In this document: one piece after another, positions 33,861 through 45,077 of the stretch
How the letters are laid out: the number at the start of each line of letters is the position of its first letter
Position numbering within the stretch: position 1 is the stretch's first letter
Source: Xenopus tropicalis
Taxonomy: Eukaryota; Chordata; Amphibia; Anura; Pipidae
Assembly (NCBI RefSeq): GCF_000004195.4
Contig: NC_030677.2
Span: forward strand, 195,576,372-195,640,371
Reading direction: 5' to 3'
DNA: 64,000 bases
The notes under the pieces: generated by a model
Seen by the model: only the letters and a program-made list of their open reading frames with translations
Databases searched by the model: none
Told to the model about the DNA's origin: nothing
Made by a program: the position numbers and the translations under genes

Positions 33861-35965
33861 GAAGAAGCTCATATAATTGGTTTGCTCCCTGGATCAATTA
33901 GTAATAATTGATGGTTATTGTGACACTAGCACACTTGTTTGGTAACAAAGGCATTGATTATACAATTCACATTTCTATTGTAGCTTTTGTTAATAAACCC
34001 CTGAAATAGCGAGAAATAGTAGAGAAAATTGTTATGATGGAAGAGTAGGAGATGGATTCGAGTTTTATGTAAGTCTAATTGCACAGTTCTTAGTGATTTC
34101 CCTTGGATTTCTGATCCCTGTGTATGGATAAAGGGTACCCCAAATTCAGAGCCCTCTTTTCCTGTATCCTAAACCTGTTGGGTGGCAAAAAAAAAGAGTA
34201 AATGCTGTATATCAGTAATGTTATGGAAATTCAGATACCGGAGGTCATTTGGGGTAGAAGAAGTTTATCAGATTCCATGTGATTCAGAGCAAGACTGAGT
34301 CAGAATGATCAGACAAAGGATCGGGAGGGTTTTTATATCCTCTTACAAACAAACACAGAAGGGGGCACAGGGAGTTTAACCATAGCAGTATAGCAAAATC
34401 TTTAGGAAAGAAAAGGGGGTTTAGGGGGGTTGTGCTTGCAGCTGGGCTCTACTACAGTAAAACAATAGCACAGTACATAGGAGCTGATAAGACCAACTCT
34501 GAAGATGTAACCAGGAATGAAACTGTCCTGACCACAGAAGGATTGCACAAATCCGCATTTTAACCCTTGCTGTACAGATTCACCCATAACTGTAATAAGC
34601 CCCAGGAATCATTACTCTAGGGGCGTGAGAATCACCATGGCAGTGCCACCAAAATGGCTATTTATGTAATAAAGTAACCCAAATCACTACATAGAACCCT
34701 TATCACTTTAAAGAAGGATGACTATTGGCCTTAACCAACATTAAATTGTCACCCTTGTTATGATCTGATCATTAGCACAATGGCCTTTTGAAGCACCAGT
34801 GTAGAGCACAGGACTTATATACGTCTGCAAGCCCAATTGTGACCCCCCCCCCCCCCCACACACTTTCCAAGAAGTTAGTTGCGCATAAAACTACTTTGTT
34901 TTAAATGTGCTTGTGTCAAAATGCGCTTCTTGCACTTCTGTATAGATTATTCCTTCCTGCCTACTACTGGGGCATGGGAACCTTGGAGCTGCCACTATCT
35001 CCAGGCCAGGCAAAAGCTCCAGGATGCCCTCAGTGCCCTGCATCAATTGCCGTGGCTCAGTTGTGCTGAACACATGGGGCACACACATAACTCGTATGCC
35101 AAACACTAGAAATGGCGCCAGTCAGATTTCCATAATATTAGGCACAACTGCTCCATTTTGCATCAAAGTGCATGCACAGCTACCTTAATCTTGCTAAGCT
35201 GGATGCAGTTGTACGAGGCATAGGGCAATTGTGTCAAGAGCATTGCCCTTTTGTGGGCCCGTAATGAAGCCACAGTCGCAAATGACCCCTCACTAGTCAA
35301 GAGAGGCTTATAGCTGGTCATACAGAGGGTTGCTACCAGCTAGGGCTGGATTTACAAATTTACCGGCAATGGTAAATATAATAAATTTGTAAGGACCTTT
35401 AAACCCTCCCTTCCCTGACCCTCTCCATTGCCGGATTCCCCATTATAACTAACTCTGCCCATTTCCCCATTAACTCCATTGATGTATCATTACAAACATT
35501 TGGCAACCCTACATTCACAGATAGCATTGTGTTTTTCAGTGTATGTCTGGTCCCAACCCCTATCCATGTATGGAACAGATATCTGTGTCTATTCAGCTCT
35601 GAGACTGGGCCTGCTTGAAAATCTTATGCACCAATGCACCATATCAACTAGTAGAAACTAGTATATTCCTGCCATTCTAATGATTCAGCACAATAGAAAG
35701 GCAGCCAACTGGTTAGACAGCACATGGGGTCGCTATGCCTATGACTGCCATTAAAGCAAGATCTATGGTTGAAACCCCTCTGAACGTTGAAGCCAAACTG
35801 TTTTTGTCTCTACATTCATAAAATAATTCAGAGGCTCCATATTCAGAATAGGGGTTAAAAGGGGGAGTAAATAGAAATGAATTCTCCAAAATGGTCATCC
35901 ATAATTTCTACACTGCTGTTTTAGGTAACTTTTTGGCTGCAGTCACCAAAAACAAATACAAAGTT
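33861..35965. other. intergenic, contains C15 run and diverged repeats
   Basis: A run of 15 C lies at 34843-34857. About 34880-35110 belongs to a repeat also present around the hAT insertion at 37122 (CATGGGAACCTTGGAGCTGC here, GGGGAACCCTGGAGCTACAA there). 35338-35511 resembles the repeat near 58200 on the other strand (ends near GGCAACCCTAC). No gene recognised. Confidence 0.4.
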
Positions 35966-36323
35966 TCTAGTAGAATTAAGTCTAAAACAACTGGACTTTT
36001 CTGAGTTTTTCTTGAAAACGTTTCACCACTCATCCGAGTGGCTTCTTCAGTTCAAATGACTGGTAGGGAATTCCCCGGTATTTAGACTCTTGATGGTAGT
36101 AGAGTCACAGACATCCAATCACAATGGTTCCATTGAACTTGTTCAGTTTGTTCAATGGAACCATTGTGATTGGATGTCTGTGACTCTACTACCATCAAGA
36201 GTTTAAATGCCGGGGAATTCCCTACCAGTCATTTGAACTGAAGAAGCCACTCGGATGAGTGGTGAAACGTTTTAAAAAAAAAACTCAGAAAAGTCCAGTT
36301 GTTTTAGACTTAATTCTACTAGA
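35966..36323. mobile_element. 358-bp foldback element
   Basis: Two arms (35966-36138 and 36150-36323) pair with only a few mismatches around an 11-bp loop. Outer sequence TCTAGTAGAATTAAGTCTAA; arm landmark GAGTGGTGAAACGTTTT. It has no coding content. No clear short target duplication was found, so its class is open. Confidence 0.88.
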
Positions 36324-37121
36324 TACTGTATATCATGACCTGGATGAATGAGAATCTTCATAGACAAATACAAAGTTGCCATATGAACTGGTCTGTGCTT
36401 TTTCATTCCACTGCACCTTGCGCAAAAGCAATATTTCCTCCGTCTTCCTAGGCTTCCGCAATGTCATTTACCATCTTCTGCTTCCCAATGTAAAACCCGC
36501 ATTTCAGTACCGAATGGGAAATATTGCTGCAATTGCATAAAAGCTTAGCCCGCAGACACTACTTTTGAAAACATCATGAATGACAACTGATGTGATTTTT
36601 ATTGCTGTTTCCAAGGGGTACAAAAAGCAGCCATGATAAGCGAGTCTGAAACCCAGCAGAAACTGAAAGCCTTGCATTTCTCCTAGTAACATTAATTAGT
36701 GACTTAAAAATGATCTTTTCCATTATGGTCAGCATGATGGTTTTTGTCTCTGAGAAAAGGCATTATGCAACATTTATTTGTATTTATCTAAAGAATTTGT
36801 TGTACGTCTCCAAGTTATATTCAGATCCATTTACGGGATTAGTTGCATAGAGGTTATACATTTATGCAATTAAGCTTATTATACTATATTAGCCTGTTAC
36901 AGAGAGGAAAGAGACTCTTTAATTCTCCTACCAAGGTATAACGGCATTTACATCTGCAAGCAGATTGGGCAACTTGTGCTTTGTTTTTTTTGTGCACTTA
37001 AAACCACTTTCTTTCAAGGTACTTGTGTAAAAATGTGCTCCTTGCTCCTCCTTATATTTGTACTCAGCGCCGGTCAGACCACCCTGCCTTCTGTTCCATA
37101 TCTGGGCCTATTGATGTAGAG
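36324..37121. other. intergenic, mostly repeat-free
   Basis: 36780-36960 is AT-rich, unique-looking sequence. From about 37010 the 34880-type repeat begins and is split by the hAT MITE at 37122. No gene recognised. Confidence 0.35.
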
Positions 37122-37428
37122 CAGTGATCCCCAACCAGTGGCTCGGGGGCAACATGTTGCTCCCCAACCCCTCGGATGTTGCTCCCAGTGGCCTCAAAGC
37201 AGGGGCTTATTTTTAAATTCCTGGCTTAAATGCAATCTATATTTGCATCAAAACCATGAGTAGTACCAAACAAAGCCTTCTGTATGGTATTAGTTCAGAT
37301 AGGGGCTACCTTTGGCCAATCACAGCCCATATTTTGCACCCCCTGGAATCTTTTTCATGCTTGTGTTGCTCTCCAACTCTTTTTATATTTGAATGTGACT
37401 CACAAGTAAAAAAGTTTGGGGACCCCTG
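37122..37428. mobile_element. hAT MITE (CAGTGATCCCCAACC family)
   Basis: Starts CAGTGATCCCCAACCAGTGG and ends TTTGGGGACCCCTG. The 8-bp flanks ATGTAGAG and ATGTAGGG match at 7 of 8. It is inserted into an older dispersed repeat whose halves continue on both sides. Sister copies: 19582, 44771, 50576 (fragment), 54905. Confidence 0.88.
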
Positions 37429-38032
37429 ATGTAGGGGAACCCTGGAGCTACAACAACCTCCGGACCAGGCGATAACTTCAGGTTTCTGTGCCAATAGGTG
37501 CAGTTCAGTTGCACCACAGGCAGGTTCAAAAACCCCCTTAGGGTAAGGAACATGGCGCGATGATGTGGTCCTTGCCCCAATGACCTGCTTGTACTGCGCT
37601 ATGCTCTGGTCATTTGGCCCTTTACCTACCTCAATTTGGGCATATCAGTAAAAGATCATTTGGCGACCTTGCTAAATGGGCAGATCTTTACATGTATAAC
37701 CAGCCTTTGTCATACAGCTTATTGATAATTAGACAAGCAGCCACTGAAAAAGATTTGGTTACGTTCCTCTGCAGGATCCACCTGGAATCTCTAGCTTTAA
37801 GATTTCAGATAATATGTGGCAGGCATGTACATCACAGAGTAACTGTAATATTTGTAGGAATGTTTTAAAATAGACATCCCTAGGAGATTAGTGGTGCATG
37901 GCGGACTAGGAACCTACCTACAGTATATTTCTTAAAGGTTTTTTTTTGTGGTGAGACAGCTTACAGTAGATCAATGAGATTTGGCCTCAAATTCTGTATG
38001 TGGGTTAGAGACTACTGTATGTGGTACAATTA
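37429..38032. other. repeat remnants, no gene
   Basis: Continuation of the repeat split by the hAT MITE, then a fragment of the TTAA-type MITE at about 37560-37690 (GGCGACCTTGCTAAATGGGC). An 84-codon open frame here comes from that fragment. Confidence 0.4.
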
Positions 38033-38213
38033 GGGCTATATTTATCATGCTGTGTAAAAAGTGGAGTGAAGCATTACCGGTGATGTTGCCCAGGGCAACC
38101 AATCAGCAATTAGATTTAAACAGTCAGAAAATCAAAGAAAAGCTTTGCTGCTATGAGCAACATCACCGGTGATGTTTTACTCCAGTTTTTACACAGCCTG
38201 ATGAATATACCCC
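38033..38213. mobile_element. MITE with TTA target duplication, 181 bp
   Basis: Inverted ends, GGGCTATATTTATCATGCTG and CAGCCTGATGAATATACCCC, with TTA on each side (38030-38032, 38214-38216). The arms extend through ACCGGTGATGTTGC. A 3-bp TWA duplication suggests Harbinger. Confidence 0.8.
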
Positions 38214-38399
38214 TTAGTGTCAGGCAACTCCACTTATTGTATTAAAAAGTGGGTGGAGCTGTAATAATTTTCATGGATCAATAAAGAAAGAAAATGCACA
38301 CCCAGATCATGGGAATGTTAAGACCTAAATGATATTCAAACTGGAGAGGAGGCTCGAGATTTAGGGATAGAGCTTGTACATTCAGTAGGTGCCGTAAAG

Positions 38400-38795
38400 G
38401 TCAACCCAGTGATTAGTAGGACCCCTAGGAAGTTATATTAGGGTCGATACCCAGTAACTAGTAGGACCCCTAGGATGTTAAATCAGGGTCAGTGGCTAAT
38501 AGCACCCATAGGAAGTTATAGCAGGGTCAATACCCAGTGATTAGTAGGACCCCTAGGAAGTTATAGAAGGCTTGATACCCAGTAACTAGTAGGACCCATA
38601 GGAAGTTATAGCAGGTTCAATGCCCATGGACTAGTAGTACCCCTATGAAGTTATAGTAGGGTTAATACCCAGTACCCAGTGATTAGTAGGACCCATAGGA
38701 ATAAATTGTAGGGTCAATACCCAGTCACTATTAGGACCCCTAGGAAGTTATAGTAGAGTCAATACCCAGTGACTAGTAGGACCTCTGCTCTTAAA
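38400..38795 (+). repeat. diverged minisatellite, about 45 bp x 9
   Basis: AGTAGGACCCCTAGGAAGTT followed by a GGGTCAATACCCAGTGACT-type phrase recurs about nine times with substitutions and length changes (41-60 bp). Older and less uniform than the 41-bp array. Confidence 0.88.
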
Positions 38796-39710
38796 TGTGA
38801 GAGTAGAAAGTGATTAAATGAAGTCCCAGGGTGCCCTGGAAGCCAATGTATCTTTAATTGGCTTGTGTTCTGGAAATATTTGGTCATGAATGTCCCTTGC
38901 ATGTGAGTATTCAAAGAGATGTTTTAAAAGCCTCATGGTGAGTGTAAAAGGGTCTAAAGTAACCCATGTTCTGCTCTAGGATCAACCACAGAGGGGGCAT
39001 TTAGGCACTTAGAGTTACCAGTAGTGTTGTGTGTTACAAGCTGTGGTGTGTTTAAGTCTAGCATCCACTAAAGCTAATGTTTTGCAAGGTAGAGCTAATG
39101 AGGTTTGGGGTTACAGGCCACGTTGAAATCAAATTCAGGTTTAACTTTGTGGCGAATTTGTTCAAATCATAAAATGCCAGATTTTTGTGCATCCGCACTA
39201 TATTTGTTACAAGTTCTATTCTCCGGTCTGCTTAGCCTTTCTACAATGTTCCCCCCGCCCATGTGAAAATATCTGCCAATGACAGCGTTGCACCTGCAGC
39301 CATGTTGGTTTCTGTTGGCTGAGAAAGGCCTTTGGATCTCTCCCCAATAGCACCCAGAGCCCTGGAACCATTTCCTTTGAATCTGCAATGGTATCCATAT
39401 TCTTCTTTCACTTGGCAATAAACAAGTCACATGATTTTACTAGAAGGAATACACGTGAAGGAGGTTATTTCATATTCTGAAGCTGAAGTCGTCCTCGTGT
39501 GTTTAATTGTTTTAGTATAAATTAATCATGAAATGATGGAGGGAACTTGGCATCTCCGCCAGTGATTGTGCATCTGGCAGAAGCAGCCACCTGCATGCTC
39601 AGGGAACTGTTGATCTGTGCTGTTCTAATTATACCGTGCTGGGCCAACTGGGTACATTCTCCCACTCTCACAACTGACAGTGAAAATCAACAGTGTTTGG
39701 ATTAAGGTTT
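38796..39710. other. intergenic, no gene recognised
   Basis: Mostly unique-looking; 39400-39660 is a repeat-free stretch with AT-rich motifs. Overlapping 60-87 codon minus-strand frames at 39167-39430 have no recognised similarity. Confidence 0.35.
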
Positions 39711-40616
39711 ATTTTTTTAGGAAAACTATACCTTCAGAATGAATACTTAACCAACAGATAATTTATATTACATTAAAGGAGAAGGAAAGGTAAAAACTAA
39801 GTAAGCTTTATCAGAAAGGTCTATGTAAATACAGCCATAAGCACTCACAGAAACGCTGCACTGAGTCCTCTATCAAAAGAAACAGGATTTTTTGTCTCCT
39901 TTTTTGGAACATGTTCTTCAGTGTCTGACTTCCTCTCTCAGAAAAACCCTTCATTCCCTGGGCCAGAGTCTGTGCAGCTCTCTCCCCTCTCCTGCTCCCC
40001 CCTCCCATAAGGATTCATAAAACTCACTCCCCCACCTCTCATAGGAATGTGTAATCTGAGCTATAATGGCTAAAGCTGCAGCAGGAAGCTATGAAGACCA
40101 AGCTAAAATGGCAGCTGCTATCTTAAACAAACAGAGAAAGCTTCTAGAGCTGATTACTCAGGTATAGTAAAGCTTTCTGCAGAATAAATATAGCGTTCTA
40201 GGTGGCACTAATGTGGCGAATCTATTGGCAGTAAAATGCCAATATGACTTTCCTTCTGCTTTAAGTGGCCTAATAATCAACATGAAATATATATATCAGT
40301 AAATATTGCCCATTTGCATATTTTCCCTTGAGCCACCATTTAGTGATGGGCTGTTTGATCACATGACAGGAAATAATGCAGCTCTATCTGTAACAGGAAG
40401 CAGTGTGGAAGTAAAAGGCAGAACTCTGTCCATTAATTGGCTCATGTGACCTAACATGTATGTAAACTGCCATTTTGGGTACAAAATGCCCCTGGCATCA
40501 TACGAATTATGGAGCACACAAACAAACCAAGGGCACACATTCATGTTAGGCCACATCAGCCAATTAATGGAGAGCGTTCTGTCTTTTATTCCCCCACTTC
40601 TTCCTCTTACGCTTAA
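39711..40616 (+). mobile_element. Kolobok/T2-type MITE, split by a nested MITE
   Basis: The left part has AGGAAAACTATACCTTCAGA and AATGAATACTTAACCA as at 33650. After the insertion it resumes GTGGCCTAATAATCAAC and ATATATCAGTAAATATTGCC. Near the right end, 40415-40465 and 40540-40590 form a hairpin around CCATTAATTGGCT. The right end abuts the TTAA of the next MITE. Confidence 0.7.
39773..40264 (+). mobile_element. nested Kolobok/T2-type MITE
   Basis: Starts TTAAAGGAGAAGGAAAGG and ends CTTTCCTTCTGCTTTAA, so it has inverted TTAAAG(C)AGAAGGAAAG ends. TTAA is present on both sides (39773-39776, 40261-40264). The host MITE matches its sister copy when this segment is removed, which shows the insertion directly. 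Confidence 0.88.
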
Positions 40617-40820
40617 GGTGGCCATACTCGGCCATGTATGGGGCCCTCCGACTGGCCTCCCCAATCAATACTTGGCTGAAAATCTGTCCAGGTGTTGATC
40701 GGGCAGGTTTGATTTTCCCGTCAGATCAGGGACTGCATTGGCTTATTGATAAGATCCTTGGCCCGATGGCGTCGGTGCCCACCATTGTAATCCGATTGCT
40801 TGGCCCTAGGGCCAGACAAT
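40613..40820. mobile_element. TTAA-type MITE, left part
   Basis: Starts TTAAGGTGGCCATACTCGG, the inverted form of the right ends at 1500 and 4256. The right end is not recognisable and may be truncated. Confidence 0.65.
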
Positions 40821-41423
40821 AAAGTTCTAGGAATATAAATGGAAGGCTGTGTATTGTGAAATGATTATTCTGTTAAAAGCCTAAAACCCAGGAAGACCAT
40901 TACCTTTCTGTCTAAATAAGAAGCAGCAATTTTGATGCAACTGACAAAGATAATGGACTAAAATCTTCGGTATTTGCAGAGAACAGAGGAAATGTCACAG
41001 AATGAATTTTGAATAGTGGATGGTTTCTTGATTTCTCCATTTTGAAAAGCAACTGCGACTTTGCTCCTTTTGTGTGTGCGAAATTGAACTATCATGGCCG
41101 TTATTATGGTTTTCTTGCCTCTTTAAGAGACTGCTCCTTTGTACTACCTGAGCCATTTTCCCTACATTGCGGGAAGTTCCACTTTTCAGCACTTGTAGAT
41201 AACTTCCTAGACAGAAATCTTTGTATTTAGGATGAGATATTCAAAGCCACCACAGTGCCCCTTTAGCTCATAGTGGGCAGGTTTCTACCTACTGCACTGT
41301 AAGAGGCACAGTTTATTCCCTTACTCAGATGGTACTACAGGAAGCCCTTGCACTACTGTAAAGTAAAATAGTTCCTTCTTACTCTAAAGTGTCTACATAC
41401 TTCCCTTTCACCTATTGCATAAT
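40821..41423. other. intergenic, nothing recognised
   Basis: Unique-looking DNA. Two overlapping open frames near 41000-41230 on opposite strands show no known similarity. Confidence 0.4.
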
Positions 41424-41655
41424 CTAAAGGTGGCCAGAGTAGGCAGTTTATCGGGCCTTGTAGGGGGCCCTCAGGCAAGCCTGCCCGACCGATATCTGAC
41501 GGAAAATCAGCAGATGTTGATTGGGCAGGTTTAAAAATCCTGCTCTGGCAAGAAGGGCATCAACGCATTGATGCAGTCTTTGTCCCGACGGCCTGCATCC
41601 CGTCAATGTAATCCAATCGTATCCAATACAATATCCCCCCACCTCAAGGTGGGTC
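41424..41655. mobile_element. TTAA-type MITE, decayed
   Basis: AAAGGTGGCCAGAGTAGGC at the left, and an interior with GCCTGCCCGACCGATATCTG and GGGCAGGTTT typical of this family. The TTAA sites have mutated. Confidence 0.55.
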
Positions 41656-42231
41656 TGTTGGGGAAAGATCAACTCATTTGGAAAACTTGCCAAACAAGCA
41701 GATCCTTCAGTGTATTGCCAGCTATAGAAGAGGGGTTTCCTTCTTCTGTATTTGGTCTTCTACTACAGATCTCAGGGTTTCCTTTCATTCCTGTTTCCAA
41801 GCCCGTTATCAAACCTTTACAGGAAAGATTATATCAGAGCTCTTGGTCTTTGAAGCTGTGAAGATACAGATACATTTTTTGATTTGCCAGAAGAACATCC
41901 TTGAGGGTTAAGAGGAGAAGTATGGCCATGTGACTAGGCTTAAATAATAGGGGCTGTCTAGATAATTACCAAAGACTTAGTGCTTAGAGAAGGGGGCACT
42001 GTTAATTGTCAATAAGGCTGTCAACTCCCTTCTCCCTTACATGCTGTAATTGGTAGCAGACTTGTATCTAAAACTGAAGGGATGCAGCTGAGGGTGTTCT
42101 TCACTTACAGCTGTAGAAGATGGATGGTTTGCTTGTATGGAATGCTAAGCAGCCAGGCTGATCTGATGAGGATGGTTGGTCAGATTAAGGGAAGAGCACA
42201 GTCAGGGCCGTCACAGTTAAACTCTCACATA
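41656..42231. other. intergenic, nothing recognised
   Basis: No gene or named repeat identified. Confidence 0.35.
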
Positions 42232-42485
42232 GCAGGACACTTGGGTTGACCCATTGGGATACCATGAAAACTCCCGGTGTCAGTGGGCCTGCCTGCTTAC
42301 CCAACCATTTGCCTTGAATGCCTATACCATGGGTGGCACTAATCTCTATATGAAAAGAAATAGAAGAAATGGAGAAAAAGATACATGATGAAGTGATCAT
42401 GAGATAAGCGAGGAAGTGAGCGAGAAGGAAAGCCAGGAGAGTGGGCCTGTGGTTAACAGGTTTTCTGGTGTCAGTCCTACACTGT
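42232..42485. mobile_element. hAT MITE, decayed (GTGTCGGAC family, inverted)
   Basis: It shares GATACCATGAAAACTCCCGG, GTGTCAGTGGGCC, GAGAGTGGGCC and GGTTTTCTGGTG with 52958-53238, in the same order. Terminal CAGTCCTACACTG is a mutated end. Borders are approximate. Confidence 0.62.
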
Positions 42486-43892
42486 ACTTGGGATAACTTA
42501 AGGGGCAAAATGCTTCTGGGAGATTTCTGGTTAAAACTAATATTCGGAAGGTGGGAGAAAATCTCTACTGAATTTGATAATCTGATTTAGAACATTAAAG
42601 TGTTTTTCATTACTCCATTTTTGTGAAAGTTAAAGGTCCTGATGGGTTTGGCAGACAATATCAAATCTCCAACTTTATCAAAGGGCAACCAACAACCCAC
42701 GTAGGAACTACCATTAGGATTCCATACGTCTAATACTTAGCAGTGGATCTCAGATGCAGTCAAGTTTTGTGGGAAAGTTACCATTCATTTGTCATTAGTT
42801 TTATATTCCTTAAGAGGAACTTGTGTTGCTGTTCCAATAACGAGAACCAGCTTTAATCACTATAAAGTAAAGTTTGGCTTTTTATAGAATTTTTGTTTTT
42901 CGGCTCCAAGAGGGATTGCAATGGCTCTAAAGTAGGTTTCCTGTTGCTAACTGGTTATGTGGACGTCCCGCTGAGTCAGGATAGTGCTCTTCATAGATGC
43001 AGTTACATAGAATATTTAAGAAATAATTCCAAATATCTGTATTTAATTAGCATAATAAACCTTTCTCCATAGAGCATAAAAATGTAACCATAATGATACA
43101 GCCGTTAACAAAGACGCATTGCGCTCTGGTTCTGCCAGTGTGTCAGATAATTCCAGCAAAAATTTACATCTGTACATAAAATCCTTAGGTTTATTGGGAA
43201 CGCTGGTTGGAAATTCAACATTTTAAAAGATGTTGAAGCTGAAAAAAAGTTGAGAGTATATAATAGGGCTTTCACGAGCCTCCAACAAGGCAGAGGTTGT
43301 CCAACTTTTGCACTTCAAGCTTCACTTGGAGAACCAACTTGTCAGGGCCCTCTTAGCTTTTAACAATTTAGCAGATATAGAAAAACATTGGTGTGCCAGT
43401 CACTGGGCCATCATTTCAAAAATATCATCTGGGGCATAAAATACATTCTCATTCTATTGACAACCCTATGTGACATTCAAGCTGGGCTTTCAGGTCTCTG
43501 TAGGAGAGCAAAAATCCATTTCCATTTTCATCCCCAAACAGGCATTTAAGCCAAAGCCCCCTGCCACTGCCCTAAGCACCCCTGGTGGTGCCAGACCCAC
43601 AGTTTGGAAAACATTGCTCTTAACCCTGGCAAATAAGGGTAACAAGGCTAGGGCAAACTTTATCTATATTTAAGCATAACCCCAATAGAGTTCTTGATTA
43701 TAGATAAGAGAGCTCAGAATCTGTATCAGGTTCTACATACAGGGAAATAATAGCCTCATATTTTTCATCAGAGGGTACTTTATTTATTATAATAGACGAG
43801 TTCCAGTGAGTCATGTGACAGAAATTACATCACTAAACACTGATTATAACTGATGACATCACTAAGCACCATTTCTAAGGATATAATCTGAA
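42486..43892. other. intergenic, one diverged repeat
   Basis: 43290-43620 may be an old repeat (GAGGTTGTCCAACTTTTGCA to CCACAGTTTGGAAAACATTG). Otherwise unique-looking, with no exon recognised. Confidence 0.35.
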
Positions 43893-44111
43893 CTGAAAAA
43901 TTGGCGAAACGGCAGCAAAATCCGTGAAACGGCGGAAAATCCGCGAAACGTGTTTGTCACGAATTTTTTTGTCGTCCGTGTCTTTTTTTATCGCTGTGCC
44001 ATTTTTTGACGCAATGAATTTTCTCGAAAGTTTTGCGAAACAATTCGCCGATGGCAAAATGCAGAAATTCGCTGTGAATCTATGCCTGGCGAAAAAATTC
44101 ATTCATCACTA
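43893..44111. mobile_element. GCGAAAC-rich MITE
   Basis: Carries GGCGAAACGGCAGC, CCGCGAAACG and ends AATTCATTCATCACTA. The start of the same family appears at 63907 (TAGTGATGAGCGAATC, CAAAATTGGCGAAAC). Short open frames inside come from its composition. Class not decided. Confidence 0.62.
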
Positions 44112-44177
44112 TAAAGTATAATATAATTTTATAATAAGGATATTAGAATTTTAGGGCAATATTAGAATATTCTCTCT

Positions 44178-44460
44178 CAGTGTCGGACTGGGACCCCAGG
44201 GGCCCACCAGAAAACCTTAGACCCTAGGCCCACTCTCCAAACTATTTTTCCTCTTTTCCTCACCCAACCTCTTTATTCTCCCAGTCTCTTTTATTTACAT
44301 GTTAGCATCTATCCTTCCTTATATTTCTCTTCTTTCTTCCCATACAGAAATAGGAAATGACCATGAATCAGGCCAAATGGTCAGAGCAGGAGGGCCCACT
44401 GACGCCTGGGCCCACCGGGAGTTTTCCTGGTATCCTGGTGGGCCAGTCTGTTCTCCCTCA
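44178..44460. mobile_element. hAT MITE (CAGTGTCGGACTGGG family)
   Basis: Starts CAGTGTCGGACTGGGACC and ends GTGGGCCAGTCTG. Flanks TTCTCTCT and TTCTCCCT match at 7 of 8. The interior CACCAGAAAACCTTAGACCC is the complement of the 52958 copy. Confidence 0.82.
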
Positions 44461-44770
44461 TTGAGTAGCTAAAACCCTACTGTCAGGAAACCCCTAAAAC
44501 CTGACTCCAACTGGAGAGCTCCCTTCTCATTGAATCCTACAGAGATGGTTCCAGACAAAGGTTGCTTTCTCTCTCTCTGAAGTCCAGGGAAGATATAGGG
44601 TACTGGGGTGGCTTTTAAGTTTTAACCACTGGAGGGACTTCTACCTGTTGAGACATTCAAGGTAAAATATGAGTTACCCGTAGAATAGTGATTAACAGAC
44701 AAGTCTTGGTTCTAAGACATTAATACAAGATGTACTTACACATTTAAATAAACCTTTACTATGACATAGC

Positions 44771-45077
44771 CAGTTATCCCCAACCAGTGGCTCGTGAGCA
44801 ACATGTTGCTCCCCATTCCCTTGGATGTTGCTCCCAGTGGCCTCAAAGCAGGAGCTCATTTTTTAATTCCTGGCTTTTGGGCAAGTTTTGGTTGAATAAA
44901 AGCCAGGGGTACTGCCAAACCGAGCCTCATGTAGGCTGCCAGTCCATGTAGGGGCTGCCTAATAGCCAATCAGAGCCCCTATTTGTAACCCCAGGAACAT
45001 TTTCCATGCTTGTGTTGCTCTCCAACTCTTTTTACCTTTGAAAGTGGCTCTTGGGTAAAAAAGGTTGGGGATCCCTG
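44771..45077. mobile_element. hAT MITE (GATCCCCAACC family)
   Basis: Starts CAGTTATCCCCAACCAGTGG and ends GGTTGGGGATCCCTG. ACATAG occurs at both flanks, a partial target duplication. Interior AACATGTTGCTCCCC and TTGGATGTTGCTCCCAGTGG match its sisters. Confidence 0.83.

Noticed and set aside
42185..42508. 107-codon minus-strand open frame with a hydrophobic stretch
   Set aside because: It coincides with a decayed hAT MITE; hydrophobicity reflects AT-rich DNA.
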